A DNA stretch of 64,000 bases, taken from NCBI GenBank assembly GCA_030142905.1, contig JASJOG010000135.1, positions 744,001 through 808,000 on the forward strand. The letters run 5' to 3'. This DNA comes from Heliopora coerulea (taxonomy: Eukaryota; Cnidaria; Anthozoa; Scleralcyonacea; Helioporidae). A program made the position numbers and the translations under genes. Below, in pieces: positions 55,117 to 64,000 of the stretch (position 1 is the stretch's first letter; each line of letters opens with the position of its first letter). The notes beneath the pieces are model-generated. The model made no database searches and was not told where the DNA came from. It saw only the letters and a program-made list of their open reading frames with translations.

Positions 55117-55564
55117 CAACTTCTTCCAACCCAGTTTCTTAATTTTCTCGATATTAGCATTCTAAGTAAGGAGTCCCCTAAACAAAAATACACCTTTGCG
55201 TTTCTTATAAAAACACCTGGAGTTATTTTCTTTGGTTGTGTAAACTACAAAGGAAAATAATGTACCGGAATTTTGGAAATGGTTAATGAATTTCCTTTTC
55301 TTTTCATAAATGAAAACGAAAACCGTTTATTAGCTACCGGTTCTGGTAACCGTCTTACACCTATACAAACGTGGTATCGTTATTATAAAACGAAAACAAC
55401 TCGTGCATCGCAACTTCCAACTTGTGACTGGTGGACATTCACTTGCGATATCAATCCAAGTTTAATTGCACGAGACCATCTTTCTTCCTTAGGTTTCTTT
55501 GCGGTTGGAGTTCGATTGGTTCATTCAATTTCGTCGGACACGATTTGGAAGTGGAACTTTGAAG
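55117..55564. other. 5' flank of D type I, unit 4
   Basis: The frame discussed at 22928 is open here at 55273-55611. No other feature seen. Confidence 0.3.
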
Positions 55565-56014
55565 ATGGGAGTGTTACTCTCAATAATTCGTTATTGGTAT
55601 GGCTCTGCTAATGATAATGTCTTAAGCGTCGACCAGCAAATCAAGAAATCAGGAACTCTTTCAAGAAGACAACTTGAAGTGGTGTCTCACTCTGGTGAAG
55701 AAAAGGACGCACTGTGGTGAAGAAAAGGACAGCTGCTAACAAGACATAAGTGCGATGGCATAGCCGGCCGAAGTCATGAAAAAATTTTTAAAGGGATAAC
55801 TTACGAAAAGTTTGAAGCAGTCGTCGAGAAACTTTCTGAACGTTATGAACTTTCAGATCGTCTAAAGAATGAAATCTTGGAAGTGAAAAGAAGTGAAACT
55901 CAGAGAGGGGAAGTGAGACTACAGGGCGATAACCATTGTGCAATTGTCGTCAAAGGAGAGACTTGGTTGGACCTTTATATATCGACAGCTAGCATAACAC
56001 GTTTCAGTAGATAG
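55565..56014 (+). pseudogene. D family, type I, frameshifted
   Basis: MGVLLSIIRYWYGSANDN start as in the other type I copies. Near 55698-55730 GGTGAAGAAAAGGAC is tandemly duplicated, shifting the frame to a stop after about 50 residues. The downstream core (KFEAVVEKLSERYELSDRLKNEIL to FSR) remains readable in another frame up to 56014. Confidence 0.7.
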
Positions 56015-57016
56015 TGGGACGGTTAAAGACAACATTTGTTCAACATGTAGAATATCTCGTAATTGTTAAAGTGTTACCATACTCGTGTAATTTGTATTTT
56101 CATATTAACGATACAAAACGTGAACATTATATTTGATAAGATAAGGAATGCATTATTGTGCATTGCGTATGTCTTTTGGTATATTTTATTATTTTAGTAT
56201 TTTATTTTATTACTTTTTTTATATATTTTAGTTATTTGTTAGAAAAAGGCGTTCCTTTTAATTCCTTATCTTGTTATAAATTGTGCGGCTGCTTTCCAGA
56301 CCAGCATAGTCTAAACAATTTCCATAGCATGGGCTATACTACAGTTCCATTTCAAAGTTTTTGGAGGAGCCATAGAAGACTGGAAATTTGTGATGGGCAA
56401 TCGGTGCGGTAATTCATTCTATTGACGTGGCACATATTGGTGTTAAATGGGGTAGAAGCGGCAAAGCCTGACCCGCTAGAGATGGTTATACTGCCAGTGA
56501 GCGAACAGAAATAATGTTTTTCCAAACTTCGAACTTGGTTAAACGATATTTTGGACATCCATCCATGGCCTTTCAACTCTCGTTGAAAGGACAAAGCCCT
56601 GGGACCGAGATTGGTGCCACCTGAATTATTCACTGAGGGGGACTTTTGCTCCTGTAGTCTCCTACATCCATCACTTTCGGAACAGAAGAACTAGTAAGAC
56701 GTGTGTTAGTTTGATTTTGTTAAACGCGATTGCTTTAAGAAAATCTGTTGAAACGTGTCAAGAAACTGTCGTCAGCCAGTCAACATTTACACCAGTAAGT
56801 TAGTGACGCCAGTTAGAATCATAGACCGCTGATCTCAGACGTAATTTTACGCCACTTACAAGAATGATCGAACCGGTCTTATAATCACCGAGATTTTCCC
56901 CGGAAATTAATTTGCTGTCATGATCAAGGAATCTGTGTGTAGTTAGTGAGATTTCGCAATATTCCAGGGTAATTTTTGCTTTTATCTGGAATTCGGTTTT
57001 TGGAAATCAATTGTTT
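56015..57016. other. 3' flank of D, unit 4
   Basis: Homologous to 7370-8371; nothing further seen. Confidence 0.4.
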
Positions 57017-57391
57017 ATGGTAAGATTATATTTCTTTGAGGTTTCTAATAATTTTAACGTTGGTCCTGTTAACTTTAGTATAAATAGCAATGCCGAACAA
57101 ATTGTGCGAAGTATTGCCGTATTTGAACATGAACAGACGGTTAAACAAGAAAGGCTAGAAGAGTTTAAAACATATTTATTGTTTAACGTTCCTTCGCTAC
57201 AACCAACATCATCACAGTGGGGTTCAGGGATTACAACGAGATATATTTATATTAAGGAAACAGTACTGAATGGCAATCAAGATGATATATTCATAACAGT
57301 AACGGAAGGAGACAGCAGTTTGGTGATATCAGAAAAGAGGAAGAGGCATAGAACCAATATTCCCGTTAAGAAATGGGTTTTAATTTATTAA
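57017..57391 (+). other. conserved frame over Penelope-like remnant end, unit 4
   Basis: The longest version (about 124 codons), because a deletion fuses it to the reverse complement of the Penelope-like fragment (end KKWVLIY). Probably fortuitous. Confidence 0.2.
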
Positions 57392-57645
57392 TTAGAAGAC
57401 TTTCTTTAACGAGTATCTCGAAGAGTGTAAGAAAGTCCGCAAAACCAAGTCTTCTTGGCGGAAGTGAGAAGTTCTATCCTCTTGGTAATATTCCTTTTTC
57501 CTGTCGAGTCAAGTTCCTTTTAGAATAATTCAATACGACGTCATCGGGGTTGATCGTCGAGCATTTCGTAAAATCTTTACGAAGACGAAAGAGTTTTTTC
57601 GCAAGCCGAACTGAAAGTTTCGATATTTCTGTTGACCAAGCCACT
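57385..57645 (-). pseudogene. Penelope-like ORF N-terminal fragment, unit 4
   Basis: Same VVLNYSKRNLTRQEKG-encoding region; the stretch with the ATG is deleted (the sequence jumps to ACTACTCGCAGC). Confidence 0.45.
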
Positions 57646-59771
57646 ACTCGCAGCTTTAAAAGGGTGTAAAAGCCAAGATTTTATTCCTAAAACAGTTGTT
57701 TTGTAGACACTTATATACTGTGTTTTAACGTGGGTTACCCCCAGCCTTAAATGTCGATAGACATTAGAAATTATGGATTTTTAGGGGATAAATTGATAGT
57801 TGAAACAGTAATAAAATTATTGTTCTGTTGAGCGTTTACCTAGCTGCCAGAAGTGTTAACGATTTCCCGACTGTGGAATTCTTTCACGAAGAGTTAAATT
57901 ATTCGAACAATCGACCTAGTGATGATGGCGTGTAGTTTTAACCAAGAACGAACGCTCCATCCTGAGGAAGAGTGATCCTCAGACCACTTTTGCCACACAT
58001 CACGTATTTAATGAAACCTTACTGTTACAAAACATAGTGAACCATTTTTAAGTATTCTTGGATTAACATGTTTATTTGTTCTCACTCTATGTATATAATG
58101 TTTGGTGATGTACATGACCTTAAGTTGAGTGTTCAAACTTGACTACTTGTATACACAGGTGGAAATATTGAGTTGTGCATACTGAGTAGTACTCAAGTGC
58201 CCAGCAACTCAAACCTCTAAATACTCTATAGTTGTGCTCGTTAGTGCTCTCGGGAATTTTTTATTTGAGGGTGAGAGAGCTTACAACATGTTATCTTAAG
58301 TAATTCACCAGGCAAACTTACCATCCCCCAGACTGTTTGTCATTGGATTAAGACGAGTCAGAAAACAGTGGTGCGTCAGGACTCACAGTGTGACTTTCAG
58401 AGGAAAGGAACACAAGGTTCTAGGCAGTTTCCAGGCTAAAATTTTACATGTTAAGTGCTAAAGAATGGGAATGTATTTGGATTTTTAAGCAATAAAACCT
58501 AAATTATGCCCCCAGTATTTTGTCAATGGATCTCTAGCAAACAAAACAGTGGTTCAGAAGATCATTGGGGGTAACCACCAATGCTGCCCCCCCTTCCAGT
58601 CACCACTATTCATACCGAGATAATCCCAGATACTCAGGCAGTACTCAACTATCAGTCTTCATTCCTTGGTCTGATTAAAAGGATGTGTTATAGCAAGTAA
58701 AGCCAAGGATAAGCTATAAGTTGAGTCACTTGGGGATCAAACCTAAAGTTGAGTAGAGTCGTTTTAGCATCTGGTTATGTATAGTGACCACGTTTTTCAA
58801 AGAGTAAATTTGAAACAGTTTTCAAGCAGTTATTACTCCTTGCTATACAAGTCATTTGGGGATTCTACAGACCTGTCAATCTCCTGGTTTGTAAGGGAGA
58901 TACTCAAATAATCTCCTAGATCCAAAAATCATTCAAATTCTTCTGGATTTTTTCTTATGAAGTTAGTAAGGAAAATGGCACTGGTTTAACTTTCACATGT
59001 GAAATACAATTCATATTGACACCTCTAGGTAGTGTTTAAAAATTTACAAAAGGTCATAGCTACATTTATTAAAGGTAAACAAAAGTAAGCAGCATTGAAT
59101 AAAGCATGAACATTTTTTGTCGCCCATAACAATTTATAAAATAAATTCCCATAAAATATTCCTAAGAAAAGCATAAGGTTAAGAAAAACTGAAATGTCCA
59201 TGGCTACTCTTTTCTGTAAAGATTTTCAGACGTTACTTGAGTCTTGACACATCTGAATGTTAGTCACTGTACTGGGACCATATCCTTTCTAGAAATCTCT
59301 CTAGGAATGTGGTGTTGAAAAAATCTCCCTAGATATTTGTTCAGGTAGTTGACAGATCGATGGAATCAATCAAAAAGAGGAAGACTAATTGTAGAGATCA
59401 AAGCATGGAATAATAGGTCTGCCAATAAATTATCTTTTCAAAATTGTCGACACCCTGAGGATAATCCGTGAATGACTTTGTTTATTGTTGAGTATCGTTA
59501 GAATTATATTTACCGCAGCGTGCTGTTACAGCAAACGCACAAGTTGAGTCCAAGTCTATCAGAGTTACCCATGAAGCGTCCGTTGGTTAATCAAATACTG
59601 ATTGTGTTATGAGCAACGTTATTGTTTTATAATCAGAAAATTTCTTTTCCAATTATATAGAGAGAGTAACTTTCTGAAGTTTTATTTTGATTAAAAATGT
59701 CTAGAGAATACGAGTGACGTCTTTTTGTAATACTTTTTTGACTTTTGTCTTGAAATAGTACTATTTGGAAA
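57646..59771. other. noncoding spacer and 5' flank of Q copy 4
   Basis: Collinear with 25828-28009. No gene found. Confidence 0.4.
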
Positions 59772-61421
59772 ATGGGTGCAGACACTTCTCTACCTTTACC
59801 CCAAGTAAAGCCAGGATTTTCCACGATGTGTGTCTCGTTCCAGTACACCGACTGTGTCACAGTTCTTCACCTGGATGACGCAGATTTGTCGATCATCAGA
59901 CAAGCTATTAACGAAACCTGGAAAGCTGGTATCTCAATGGAAAGATCCAGATGTGGTTCTGGGTGGTCTTTTAAGTTGTGCGGTAACCCTTTTGGTCCTT
60001 TTCCAAGTTCGGAAACGTCCCAACAGGCACGACAGATGGTGTGCCAAATCTTGCAAAAGTTATATGGATCTGGCTGGAAGATTATTGTCAGCAGTGATCT
60101 CGGGAGGTTCGAGGACAAAAGCACCCTTTTCTTCAAGCGATGTCCATCTGAATTCTCCACCCTTCCTTTTCTTTGTGTCGGATTGAGCAGTTCTGATAAG
60201 TTACAGATCGTGAACCTTCCCTCACAGTTGGTCGAGCCAATCAAAGAAACCATTCGATCCTCGTGGACTTTAGGAATTCAGAACGAAACGTCGACTAATG
60301 ATATGCTGGAAGTAAAACTGCGTGGTAATCCTTGGAGTGCAACTGAACAGCAGTCTATTATGGCGAGAGTCCTCTTGCAAAATATCATTGCTACTCTTCG
60401 TCGTTATCAATGGGTTTACTACTGCAATGTGAACCTCAAGATTACAGCGGATTGCACCACGGATTCACTTTTCTTCTGCTACGATTCGAACACCCCTCCT
60501 GGACAGTCTATTCCCTTATGTACCATCAGCCTTAACTGGCACGACCGTCTCCGAGTAATGAACGCCCCGGAGACTATCGTTGCTATAATACGAAAGGTTA
60601 TTGAGACGACATGGCTTCGTGGTGGGATCCAGGCTGAGAGAGATTGCCACGGTAGCTGGGAGTTTAAGTTATCCGGCACCCCTTGGTACTCAACCAGTAA
60701 AGAATCGGTCATGGCTCGGTATCTTATCTTGAAGATCCTCGAAGCGATGCTGGAGCAAGGTTGGCATAACATCGCAGGCATCGACATCAGCCGACGCCTG
60801 ACCGACAAGTCTGTGTTGATCTTTCAAGGAGGCGAACCTCAACGCCGTCCAATGATGTGCCTCAGCCTGAACGATGTCGATAAATTTCGGTTGATAAATA
60901 TGCCGACGCAACTGGTGGAGCTTTTCAAGCAGACTTTGGTTTCCCGTTGGTCGAAGGGTATCCAAGAAGAAACGGAAGTGGTGATAACCTGTGGTAGTGT
61001 TTGCCAGTTGAAGTTATTTGGCCGACCCTGGAGTGGAGGGGAGAGCAATGATACTATACACGGCCGCAGTTTTCTATGCAATATTATTGAAGAGTTCATA
61101 GAACGAGGCTGGAGGCTGTTCCTTAGCGCTGATGTCTCGGCCAAGTACCTACACCTAGAATATGGGCATGAGTGTCCTGTCGACGTGCACAGCATGTGGT
61201 TTGTGTATGACCCGCCTTCCTCTGCTCATCCTTCAGCTCGAAGTTGCGGCTCATGTCCAGCGCAGTACGGCATTGGTATAACGTCTTCACACAACCCTCC
61301 TCCCACTGATCTCCAGGTTTCTGAGTTTGACGTGCAACCAAGTTTGTATCCCCGACCTAGTGAACCTCCTCCAAGCTACTCGCAAGCCATCGGATGGGAT
61401 TCTCATCCTGAAAAATCATAG
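59772..61421 (+). CDS. Q, four-repeat protein, copy 4 (549 aa, intact, two indels)
   Basis: Same architecture as copies 2 and 3. Two compensating in-frame length changes keep 549 residues. About four residues are added at the end of repeat 2 (ITADCTTDSLFF where others have STADSLFF), which looks like a 12-bp duplication. About four are lost in the tail (SCGSCPAQYG for SYDFSFSSSPAQYG). The MGADTS start and PPPSYSQAIGWD end are kept. The most divergent intact copy, with extra Cys residues (CYDS, SCGSC). AATAAA at 61718. Confidence 0.8.
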   Translation: MGADTSLPLPQVKPGFSTMCVSFQYTDCVTVLHLDDADLSIIRQAINETWKAGISMERSRCGSGWSFKLCGNPFGPFPSSETSQQARQMVCQILQKLYGSGWKIIVSSDLGRFEDKSTLFFKRCPSEFSTLPFLCVGLSSSDKLQIVNLPSQLVEPIKETIRSSWTLGIQNETSTNDMLEVKLRGNPWSATEQQSIMARVLLQNIIATLRRYQWVYYCNVNLKITADCTTDSLFFCYDSNTPPGQSIPLCTISLNWHDRLRVMNAPETIVAIIRKVIETTWLRGGIQAERDCHGSWEFKLSGTPWYSTSKESVMARYLILKILEAMLEQGWHNIAGIDISRRLTDKSVLIFQGGEPQRRPMMCLSLNDVDKFRLINMPTQLVELFKQTLVSRWSKGIQEETEVVITCGSVCQLKLFGRPWSGGESNDTIHGRSFLCNIIEEFIERGWRLFLSADVSAKYLHLEYGHECPVDVHSMWFVYDPPSSAHPSARSCGSCPAQYGIGITSSHNPPPTDLQVSEFDVQPSLYPRPSEPPPSYSQAIGWDSHPEKS

Positions 61422-61717
61422 TAATTTCGAATCATTGCCATGGACACACAAATGTTATCCGTAGATAAATAATTAAGAGACAGGGTGTGTTTTGGGGATG
61501 TAGTTGGTCGCATTTACCCTCCCAAAAAAGTTTTTAGCTCCTTTGAGTATTTGAATGTCTCAATTTGTAAAGCAGCGAGAACTTTCAAAAACTATAACCA
61601 CATATATTCTACTTTGTGAAATAACAGTGCAGTCGATAATTGTTGATTTTCTTATTGTTGTACAAAAGTTCTCCATGGACATGGGAATCACTGATCGGTA
61701 GTAGCCATTAATACTAA

Positions 61718-61723
61718 AATAAA
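61718..61723 (+). promoter_or_regulatory. polyadenylation signal AATAAA after Q copy 4
   Basis: Same offset as in copies 2 and 3. Confidence 0.4.
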
Positions 61724-61805
61724 ACATAGCGTAATGCGTTGAGTAAATATCTTAATGAGACTAACCATTTCTTCTCATAAATCGTGTAGATAAATTACAG
61801 TTACC

Positions 61806-62054
61806 ATGCAGTATCACCCACACCAGATCATCGAAGAGCAATGCATGAAACTTTCAGTAGACGTGCAGCCAGATCGCCTAACAACCGTGACCCCTAACGT
61901 GCCTCGACATACAGAATTTCCCCTTAGCAAATATTTCTACCAGAAACCCTGCGCAGCGGTTAATAATTGTGTAATATGTCAACTTTCCACGTATCACACC
62001 CTCTCACTTATCTATATTACCAACACGTGTGAGATACTTTTAATATGGGGATAA
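61806..62054 (+). CDS. possible small ORF I, copy 4 (82 aa)
   Basis: Open like 30045-30293, with scattered substitutions (VQPDRLTTVTPNVPRH, TCEILLIWG). Coding status uncertain. Confidence 0.3.
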   Translation: MQYHPHQIIEEQCMKLSVDVQPDRLTTVTPNVPRHTEFPLSKYFYQKPCAAVNNCVICQLSTYHTLSLIYITNTCEILLIWG

Positions 62055-62414
62055 TTGTTCAAAGAAACGCCTACAGCGCCGTGCATTTGGATGCCTTGGC
62101 CGCCCTGTTTGAGAACGAAATAACTTTATAATTCGTCGAAACCCTTGTTAGTGGCTGATCGTGACCTTCAGCGCGCTCAAATTCGAGCAGAAAGTTGCCG
62201 AAAAAGTGTATGAAAACGCCAAATGTTGAGAAGACATTAAAACGTCCCTTTTTGGTGCCTCGGATGGTCAGAAGTGAACTATGATCAACTTCAATCACTG
62301 CTTTATTTTGTTGAGTGGCTCGTCCTTAAATAACCTCGCGTATGCCATTAAACTTTGGACGCAATATTACATGCGAACCTTGATGATTAGTCTCATTTCA
62401 CTGATTGCAACTCC

Positions 62415-62640
62415 CCTACAAGGGAATGCCTTTGATACTTGCATCAAGATCTTTCGTGAAATTTTATGAACTGTAATTGATCTATTTCTTTCTGACTTTT
62501 TGTTGCCTTCTCTAAAGTTTCTCAGTTTGTCTTAAAACTTTTACAGAGTTTTTCGAGGACATTTGTATGTTTATTAAATGCTTCCATTGCAGACGTAACA
62601 GACCCAAACCCACTACACGCCAATATTGCTGTTCTGGAAT
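62415..62640 (-). pseudogene. J relic 4, decayed B-family gene
   Basis: Same remnant and in-frame TGA as at 18010. Confidence 0.6.
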
Positions 62641-63008
62641 GATTTTTTGAGGCACTTTCTCATCAGTATTTTCACCTTTAATAATGGAAGTCCAAAACGA
62701 AAGTAAATGTTGGTCCAACTAAAATGACTTCATGTTTTTCAAAACCTCAAGGCAAACTGTAACTAGTTACCGGAATTGCACTTACCGAGATCAGCTTACT
62801 TTACTGAGAACGAAATTCTAAAATTCGTTGCCAATTGTTGGAACTGTGGTATGATACCTTGACACAAGTGAAATATAAAAGTAAAACTGTCTTGTTTAGG
62901 TGTCTAAATTATTGTGTAGGGTGAAAAGTTTTCAGAGATTCATAAGTGAATGTTTTGGTGAGTTTCACTTTAGGGGTGATTCTCAGGTGTTTATTTTGCA
63001 TAAGGATA

Positions 63009-63323
63009 TATAGGCGTACGGAACGGTGGGCCAGGGGAGGCAACATCGTCCCAAAAAATTTGGAGAGGACCAGATTCGGGCAAATAGCTCGGGTAGAATT
63101 GGGAAAGATAAATTTCTAAGCGTGATTAAAATAGAAAAATTTTCAAAAATCGGTAACGATGAACAAGAGTTTGGATATTATCGTGCATTCAGGTTGCCAT
63201 ATATATACCGTGTGCAGTATGTAATTCTTATTCCTAGGTTTTTTCTAACTAAACATTCGAGCAGAGCGATTCGGGCAGATCGTCTCTGCCCCCCACAAAA
63301 TGATCTGGGCCCGTACGCCTATG
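63009..63323. mobile_element. hAT-type MITE, copy 3
   Basis: Flanked by perfect TAAGGATA copies (63001-63008 and 63324-63331), the clearest view of its 8-bp target duplication. Left end TATAGGCGTACGG, right end CCGTACGCCTATG. Confidence 0.85.
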
Positions 63324-63331
63324 TAAGGATA

Positions 63332-63953
63332 ACTTTGGTATCGTTTATAGAGTTAGTGTAGTAACTGAACTTAACTTGTACTAAAAAAGTTACATAAAGG
63401 ACTGCTTAATTATTGGAGCAAATTCTTCAGCATGGCACTTTACCTGTCATTCTGATTGAAATAGAGTGGATTACCTTGACCACAACCGTACCAATGTGTT
63501 TCTTGTTTGGCCGCCTGTGTGTAGCGGTTGATTAACAATTTATCTGACTAAACTGCACGAATATATCTTTCTTGCCTACATTGGAGTCACATGTCTAAAC
63601 TTGACAAAATACTGAATGTGAATAACATTTTGATATTTTGCATTACGAGGCCTTAACATAGTGCCATCATCACTGATTTTTGACTTGCTTGACTAGTAGA
63701 AGCCGAAAGTTTCGTGTCAAGTTTCGCCACAGATCGGAAGAAATTAAAATCGCAATAAGATGAATCATTTTCATATTCTTTTCTGATTTCTTTAAAACGT
63801 TGCGTAGAAATGCCTTCCATTCAACTTTAATTCAGGAAACTTACGCGATTCATTATGAAGAACTTCTTTCATTTTCTCTTATTGTTCTGATGCAAATCAC
63901 AAGACTTTCCCTGTGTGCAACTGAGCGATTCAGAAACCCATACCTTGGACAAA
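63332..63953. other. 5' flank of D type II, right edge
   Basis: Matches 40352-40981. No coding region seen. Confidence 0.4.
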
Positions 63954-64000
63954 ATGGGAGTATTGATCTCACCTTTCGCCATATTAATGGCCGTGGTGAT
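63954..64000 (+). pseudogene. D family, type II, frameshifted, cut by window edge
   Basis: ATGGGAGTATTGATCTCA matches D at 32198, then one base is missing (CTCACCTTTCG where the hybrid has CTCAATCTTTCG). The frame shifts after six codons. The rest is outside the window. Confidence 0.55.

Noticed and set aside
1..64000. Bacterial operons, Shine-Dalgarno sites, terminators
   Set aside because: Gene structure, polyadenylation signals, an intron and LINE, Penelope-like and hAT elements show eukaryotic DNA.

Overview
This is eukaryotic, intron-poor and AT-rich animal DNA. It is packed with CR1/L2-like LINE, Penelope-like, hAT, pogo-like and ISL2EU-type elements and tRNA-derived SINE-like repeats. 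That mixture suits a cnidarian such as a coral or sea anemone. This is inferred from the repeat repertoire only; no diagnostic host gene is present.

The window is dominated by a degenerate tandem array. The ideal unit, left to right, is: B (minus-strand 205-aa gene), C (minus-strand relic of the B family), D type I (plus, 143 aa), a Penelope-like remnant (minus), about 5 kb without genes, Q (plus, single-exon 549-aa gene with four internal repeats), a possible small ORF I, J (minus-strand relic of the B family), a hAT-type MITE, and D type II. Q copies lie at 15243 (three nonsense codons), 28010, 36898 and 59772 (all open), with a divergent orphan 3' fragment at 47617. B copies lie at 3833 (broken), 20770 and 49204 (both open). 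D copies lie at 6938, 23220, 32198 (open), 40982, 55565 (broken) and 63954 (cut by the window edge).

Region by region: 1-3501 is the 3' part of a LINE. 3502-19700 is unit 1, carrying a pogo-like element with a HIRAN-like gene, a Penelope-like element and a SINE. About 19740-32300 is unit 2. About 32300-41431 is unit 3; it lacks B and C because it begins inside a hybrid D gene. 41432-43600 is unique sequence. 43600-47560 is an inverted tRNA-like repeat holding a hAT element, itself hit by a SINE cluster. 47600-64000 is unit 4, whose C relic was split by a complete-length ISL2EU-type element.

Function: I recognise no named domain in Q, B or D. B and D share a core motif and are one family. Q and both D types begin with an MGxxxS N-myristoylation consensus, and Q ends in a proline-rich tail with a PPSY (PPxY) motif. 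A membrane-associated, WW-domain-recruiting role for Q, amplified together with the B/D family, is a hypothesis. The units are recent duplicates, so an ORF shared between copies is weak evidence of coding unless the reading frame is long.
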